A stretch of 9,425 nucleotides of DNA, from positions 1-9,425 of the forward strand of contig QIIJ01000260.1 of assembly GCA_003232595.1 (NCBI GenBank). The letters are read 5' to 3'. Source of the stretch: Aurantimonadaceae bacterium. GTDB lineage: Bacteria; Pseudomonadota; Alphaproteobacteria; Rhizobiales; Rhizobiaceae. The position numbers were made by a program, and so were the translations under genes. Shown in pieces: positions 7,501 to 9,425 of the stretch. A model generated the notes under the pieces. That model saw nothing but the letters and a program-made list of their open reading frames with translations, was not told the DNA's origin and made no database searches. Position 1 is the stretch's first letter; each line of letters starts with the position of its first letter.

Positions 7501-8564
7501 CCAAAATTCGTTTTAGATGACCCAATTGGTAAGGGTTTCGCTCGCTTTAGTCCGTATGACCGGCCGATTGCCGTCGCTTCAATCGGATCTCCTATCGGTG
7601 TACCTGTGCCGTGCGCTTCGACAAACGCTATGTCATTTGGATCAATATTAAATTTGTCGATGACCCTTTCCATTAGTTCGGCTTGCCGATCGGTCGACGG
7701 TATTGTCATGCTACGTTTTTGACCGTCGGTGTTGGTCGCCGTACCAACAAGAACGGATCGGATATTGTCCTGTTCAGTTCGAGCCAAATCAAGTCGTCGA
7801 AGCACAAAAACCACCGCGCCTTCTGATCGAACGTACCCATCAGCACCTTTTGCAAACGCCCTGCACAGACCATCCGCCGATAGCATGCTCGCCTTCGAGA
7901 ATCCGATAAATGGAATTGGTGAAAGAATAATGTTAACGCCTGCAACTATCGCTGTGTCGACTTCGCCACTTTCAATGGCCGCGCGCGCCTGATCCAATGC
8001 GAACAGAGCCGAAGAACATGCGGTATCGATCGTGAAACTCGGCCCCCTAAAATTCCAATGATACGAAATGCGGTTCGCAAGGATTGATAGTGTGTTGCCA
8101 AGTATGAAATGCCCCTCGACCATTTTTGGGTTCTGAAGGCCGAAAGTCGAATGGTCAGCCGCAGAGGCCCCGACGTAGACGCCTGTGCGTTCGCGTTCCA
8201 TTTCTGTCGGATTAATGCCTGCATGATCAATCGCGTGGGCAACCGTTTCCAGTAAAATTCGTTGCTGAGGGTCCATTTGTGAGGATTCAAGCGGGCTAAT
8301 CCCGAAGAATTCCGCGTCGAACGAAAACGGGTCGTCAATTGTACCAGCACGCTGAACATAGGTTTTTCCGGGGGCGGTCTTGATCGGATCAAAGAACCGG
8401 ACTGACGACCATCTCTGGTCGGGAATATCTGAGATCGTACAACGACTTTGCACCAGAACCTCCCAGACCTGATCCACGTTTTCCGCACCAGGCAGCCGGG
8501 CAGCATAACCAATAATGGCCGCCTCGTTCTTCGATATGGTCATTGTTGTTACCGATTGGTCCAT
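1560..8564 (-). CDS. Iterative type I polyketide/fatty-acid synthase, KS-AT-DH-psiMT-psiKR-ER-KR-ACP, no thioesterase (RkpA-like)
   Basis: A 2334-residue single-module synthase with animal-FAS-like domain order. KS (about 13-435): Cys183 in DTACSSA, His318 in EAHGTGTPIGDP, His356 in KTNFGH. AT (about 537-860): Ser630 in GHSVGE, Arg655, His733 in DYPYHS; its first motif is FSGNG rather than GQG. DH (about 895-1165): His930 in H-x3-G-x4-P, and Asp1081/His1085 in DSGLH. About 1230-1460 resembles a methyltransferase whose SAM motif is degenerate (LLVGPVDAA). About 1470-1610 resembles the structural KR half. ER (about 1612-1935): LNYRD and HGATGGVG. KR (about 1947-2180): GGTSGFG, LDD (B-type), Lys2059, Ser2083, Tyr2096, Asn2100. 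ACP: phosphopantetheine Ser2259 in LGFDSL. A 35-residue tail ends the protein, with no thioesterase. The predicted product is a fully reduced, probably unmethylated acyl-ACP passed to the AOS. The AT motif matches neither classic malonyl (HAFH) nor methylmalonyl (YASH) signature, so the extender unit is open. ATG at 8564 has AGGG nine bases upstream. A PPTase must act in trans. Confidence 0.95.
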   Translation of the reverse strand: MDQSVTTMTISKNEAAIIGYAARLPGAENVDQVWEVLVQSRCTISDIPDQRWSSVRFFDPIKTAPGKTYVQRAGTIDDPFSFDAEFFGISPLESSQMDPQQRILLETVAHAIDHAGINPTEMERERTGVYVGASAADHSTFGLQNPKMVEGHFILGNTLSILANRISYHWNFRGPSFTIDTACSSALFALDQARAAIESGEVDTAIVAGVNIILSPIPFIGFSKASMLSADGLCRAFAKGADGYVRSEGAVVFVLRRLDLARTEQDNIRSVLVGTATNTDGQKRSMTIPSTDRQAELMERVIDKFNIDPNDIAFVEAHGTGTPIGDPIEATAIGRSYGLKRAKPLPIGSSKTNFGHLEPVSGLVGLLKAQLALENNFLPASLHCEEPNPDIDCKGLNLKLVQDHLEIPVRDKPWFAAINSFGFGGANAHAVIRQPSAFKNEPETITDHDALPALRLTAASKPALKELAKNWQHKISCQKIDLGQAFSNANHRLTRHRFRLCLPPGSADSAQENLTSWLDGSRDHGAVVGEAIKGDARVGFIFSGNGAVKNGMARELLDSNPVFRRCIERISRQFEVSGAESVVDLMMSDDLGDRLLHARVAQPLLFAIQVALVEALKVLGLRPHAVLGHSVGEVAAAHTAGMISLQDAVEIIVTRSNALEKIRGAGTMAGMAASKNEVTQMIIDLGLDVEIAAENASENVTVTGKADEVARLLATAREMRIAGKRLAIDYPYHSRFLDDLRSSMCQDLKDINGMSSEIAFYSGWSGAQVNGGDLDTQYWWKSAREMVRFRNAVKAMSKDNIGVLVEISPVTVLRSSIRDCLTEEGRYYPVVEGLGAARKKERPPVEIVLDALASGAILQGEDLLGPKLPFLADLPTYPFDRKSYVLDKEIRLDIFARDQQHVLLGGRLSPDSLVWHNDLSVGRLTWLGDHVVDGRVLLPATCILEMFVEAASQVFGRDRVELRDLEIYRPLQLKRDKSTSTRVVFEPSAKRLTFSMRSGKHWTDIAIASVAEPTQTDAEILNVTVGQFDEDFYPRLGELGLDYGKSFAKIRGVSVFEDQVDAVLGSSDISDIFRIDPTLADSGLHSVAALLEQRNIDSNTVFLPGRMGRVQVFSTETISASRVTLRQISEFGMCLDVKYLSAKGRVVASIDEFRFRPASNISGDLTEYWEEVSVPLGGEVSVSVKESVVKFSHQNNKDQDDIGVLRDAIAGRCAWDIVANHPGDTAVASGQLDAALQILSLHESVEFGDQEKPSLIEPCPWPEINSLVDLLVQTGPKANTELHALLGHLSASGSKADFHPGLSDAALVVLQDMVAPKARVLLVGPVDAALVEQATKVFGHVSILAKDEKNAEALIMALPDQPAIFVGTLQGVNLITGKFDLVVGVDVVRSYAPESHRQILGFLRYGGEVLFVEEDVDAFARLLRRHRSQNALEMLTKTLCRHGTDVVQHRSEANSSIRFFTARATQRTSVEIPAFHVVGSGELADGLRNLSNPDGVPVKLLVLDAEKDLFKIAISQPFRFAQSDSEGTTWIIQRGLVGSSTIRGWRRSIVNETRRDIRTMSVEDGVTAERVVEMLATTSEREITICLAGTFGQRILPADVPECPPISESKSVLRQQGRRSLNKMDWRLQERKPLRDNELEIQVIATGLNYRDIMWAQGLLPVEALEGGFTGPSLGMECSGYITRVGSKSKFTPGDKVMAFASGAFSSHVTTASSAVMALPENTDLIEAASIPVAFLTADYALKEFAQVKRNETVLIHGATGGVGLAAIQIARNAGLIVIATAGSAEKRLYLKTLGVTHILDSRSLEFADKIAEITSNAGIDVVLNSLAGEAMERGLGCLAPFGRFVELGKRGFLENSVMATRVLRKNISYFGMDIDQLLLHRPTNAKRAMRRIAAGFEDESLTLPPLKVFPAQRIRDAFQYMQQSHHIGKILVTPPTPPAVAGCEPKPIRGTWLVLGGTSGFGLETAKWLANSGARSLWLASRSGQIPPDELKAIEAAGVSVHVSCCDATNEDDIRAILERIEDQQEGLAGVVNSALVLDDARFENLDQERIRAVIEPKIRCAMALDKLTRRFSLDHFILFGSAASRFGSQGQSAYVVANLGMEEIVTKRVQDGFPGLVVSWGPISDVGYLARNDESREIVARQFGTLQSAASALKRLDKVLANCPECTAITISPVDWSIPLRNHPVISEPLFEALNIRKRQIPIEDVIDLQKLVEERGKKVALKAILEILTHEAATIMRMAPSDVDVTRPLQELGFDSLMGLNLVMAAEERLGPGVDFTVVDAESNLALIASEIVDSIVSDDQEDRGADMVTRHLTTTEISNELADKVMRKSA

Positions 8565-8573
8565 TCTTTAACA

Positions 8574-8577
8574 CCCT
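8574..8577 (-). promoter_or_regulatory. Moderate ribosome-binding site of the synthase
   Basis: AGGG (within TAGGGTG, minus strand) lies nine bases before ATG at 8564. A second in-frame ATG at 8543 (Met8) is preceded only by CGGTAACAACA, which is a poorer site, so 8564 is preferred. The site falls in the 20-base gap after the small ORF stop, an arrangement that permits translational coupling. Confidence 0.45.
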
Positions 8578-8584
8578 ACCAGCC

Positions 8585-8734
8585 TTACCAAACCGGTCCA
8601 GTAAGTTTATTGCGCCATCCCCGCGTGCCTTGATCTATGAATCGAACTGGGTGGCTTTGCCGAGTTCTACCGGTCCGTTCGAAAAAAAGAAAAATTACTT
8701 TGAAAACTGCCCGTTTTTTGGAATTCGTTTTCAT
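8585..8734 (-). CDS. Possible 49-residue basic small protein or leader peptide upstream of the synthase
   Basis: On the minus strand ATG at 8734 opens a 49-codon frame ending in TAA (8585-8587). AGGAG (8743-8747) lies eight bases upstream and is the strongest Shine-Dalgarno match I see in the window. The product starts MKTNSKKRAVFKVIFLFFER and ends KLTGPVW. It has 12 Lys/Arg against one Asp and one Glu, with a short hydrophobic stretch at about residues 9-18 that is too short for a confident membrane segment. I do not recognise a family. It begins 35 bases after the response-regulator stop and ends 20 bases before the synthase ATG, the position expected of a leader ORF or a small operon member. 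It fills most of an otherwise unexplained gap. It could also be a chance frame in AT-rich spacer; only the RBS and the placement support it. Confidence 0.4.
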   Translation of the reverse strand: MKTNSKKRAVFKVIFLFFERTGRTRQSHPVRFIDQGTRGWRNKLTGPVW

Positions 8735-8765
8735 AAATAGAACTCCTGTGCGAAATACGAATTCC
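8720..8765. repeat. Inverted repeat flanking the small-ORF ribosome-binding site (operator or RNA hairpin candidate)
   Basis: On the + strand GGAATTCGTTTTC (8720-8732) and GAAATACGAATTCC (8752-8765) are reverse complements: nine contiguous bases, then one unpaired base, then four more. The 19-base spacer contains the AGGAG site, and the ATG at 8734 straddles the loop-stem boundary. In RNA read from the minus strand this would be a stem-loop with the ribosome-binding site in its loop. In DNA it is a dyad just after the response-regulator stop. It is followed by an A-run, not a U-run, on the minus strand, so it is not a standard terminator for the regulator. Confidence 0.5.
8743..8747 (-). promoter_or_regulatory. 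Strong Shine-Dalgarno site of the small ORF
   Basis: AGGAG on the minus strand is eight bases upstream of ATG at 8734. It lies in the loop of the inverted repeat 8720-8765. It cannot directly serve the synthase, whose ATG is about 180 bases downstream, and is the main reason to consider the small ORF real. Confidence 0.45.
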
Positions 8766-8769
8766 TAAA

Positions 8770-9417
8770 TCACGCTGAGAGCTCTCGAGCCTTTATAACG
8801 GCTTCGACACGATTTCGAGCATGGAGCTTCTTTAATATATTGGTCATGTGATGTTTGACGGTTTTTTCACGAATATTGATTTCTTCGCCAATTTCCTTGT
8901 TGCTCAAACCCCGTGAAACCCCCTGAAGAATTTGCTCCTCCCGGTCCGTAAGGTCGGCAATTTTCACCTTTTCGATACCACCGGACTGTTGGTGCTGGCT
9001 CGCATCCGAGAGCATTTTCAGTGCCAATCCGGGCGATATATATGTTTCTCCTACGCAGATATTCTTAACTATCTCAACCAGTCGATTTCCACCAATTCCC
9101 TTGAGAACATAGCCCTTCGCCCCGGCTCGAATGGCCGAATATACATCATCTTCCTCTTCCGAGATGGTCAGCATCGCGATGTTGACACGCGGGCATTTGG
9201 AATGGATCGAAACCGCGGCGTTAACGCCTCCGCCTGGCATGCTGACGTCCAGAAGAACAATATCAGGGTTGTACTCGCGGGTCAGTTCCAAGGCCTCATT
9301 TGCGTTCGCCCCTTCGGCGACCACCTTAATGTCTGGGTCACACTCCAGGGTATCTGCGACACCTTTACGAAACAACTCGTGATCATCAAAGATCGCAACG
9401 GTCAGAACGTTATTCAT
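8770..9417 (-). CDS. NarL/FixJ-family (LuxR-type) two-component response regulator
   Basis: A 215-residue DNA-binding response regulator. The receiver domain (about 4-120) shows the acidic pair Asp11-Asp12 in FDDHE, phospho-acceptor Asp57 in LLDVSMPGGG, switch Thr84 in MLTIS and Lys106 in YVLKG. A linker of about 30 residues leads to a GerE/LuxR helix-turn-helix (about 152-215) with LTDREEQIL, GLSNKEIGEEI, and recognition helix REKTVKHHMTNILKKL. All phosphorylation residues are present. I chose ATG at 9417 because the protein then begins MNNVLTVAIFDDHE, as is typical of the family. Two TTG codons just upstream extend the frame to 9423, and the window ends before any RBS can be seen. No sensor kinase is in the window. 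Same strand and 205 bases upstream of the synthase, it is a plausible local activator and may share the transcript (inference). Confidence 0.93.
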   Translation of the reverse strand: MNNVLTVAIFDDHELFRKGVADTLECDPDIKVVAEGANANEALELTREYNPDIVLLDVSMPGGGVNAAVSIHSKCPRVNIAMLTISEEEDDVYSAIRAGAKGYVLKGIGGNRLVEIVKNICVGETYISPGLALKMLSDASQHQQSGGIEKVKIADLTDREEQILQGVSRGLSNKEIGEEINIREKTVKHHMTNILKKLHARNRVEAVIKARELSA

Positions 9418-9425
9418 CAACAATC

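Noticed and set aside
7946..8512. 188-codon minus-strand frame overlapping the KS domain
   Set aside because: It is in another frame of the KS coding region. The KS frame carries the catalytic Cys-His-His set, and this translation is Arg/Ser-rich with no motif.
8592..8676. Two copies of ACCGGTCC (8592-8599 and 8669-8676) in the synthase upstream region
   Set aside because: An eight-base direct repeat 77 bases apart lies within the small ORF. It is too short to argue for an operator pair without conservation data.
8680..8770. Sigma-70-like promoter in the AT-rich stretch upstream of the synthase
   Set aside because: TAATTT-like and TATTTA-like hexamers exist, but none has a convincing -35 element at suitable spacing.
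1..9425. tRNA, rRNA, CRISPR array, insertion sequence or phage genes
   Set aside because: No cloverleaf, no regularly spaced repeats and no transposase- or integrase-like translation were found. Nearly all the window is explained by the genes listed.

Overview
The window reads as a compact lipid or polyketide biosynthesis locus from a Gram-negative bacterium. An alphaproteobacterium is my best guess, at low confidence. It rests on moderate GC content and on the resemblance of the gene set to the rhizobial rkpA/rkpG/rkpH region. No taxonomic marker gene is present.

Layout, left to right. Positions 2-154 (+) are the last 50 codons of a gene that enters from the left edge. They look like the C-terminus of a short-chain dehydrogenase/reductase (SDR). 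A small perfect hairpin (158-175) follows its stop codon. A convergent intergenic gap (155-289) separates it from an alpha-oxoamine synthase (AOS, a PLP enzyme of the serine palmitoyltransferase/KBL/ALAS family) on the minus strand (290-1543). Sixteen bases upstream of the AOS, also on the minus strand, ends a 2334-residue single-module iterative type I polyketide/fatty-acid synthase (1560-8564). Its domain order is KS-AT-DH-(degenerate methyltransferase)-(structural KR half)-ER-KR-ACP, with no thioesterase. A 205-base gap follows. It holds a likely 49-codon small ORF with the best ribosome-binding site in the window, and an inverted repeat around that site. At the right edge, same strand, lies a NarL/LuxR-type response regulator (8770-9417), essentially complete.

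How the genes may work together (inference). The synthase carries all reductive activities and an apparently dead C-methyltransferase, so it should build a saturated, probably unbranched acyl chain on its own ACP. Because it lacks a thioesterase and is tightly coupled to an AOS, the chain is probably released by decarboxylative condensation with an amino acid, giving an alpha-amino ketone similar to 3-ketosphinganine. The convergent SDR is a candidate ketone reductase giving an amino alcohol. The same three classes (multidomain synthase, AOS, SDR) occur as RkpA, RkpG and RkpH in Sinorhizobium meliloti, where they are needed for capsular polysaccharide (K antigen). Fungal sphinganine-analog toxins use a comparable PKS plus AOS logic. 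The response regulator is the natural candidate to control the operon. Amino-acid substrate, chain length and final product cannot be read from this window.
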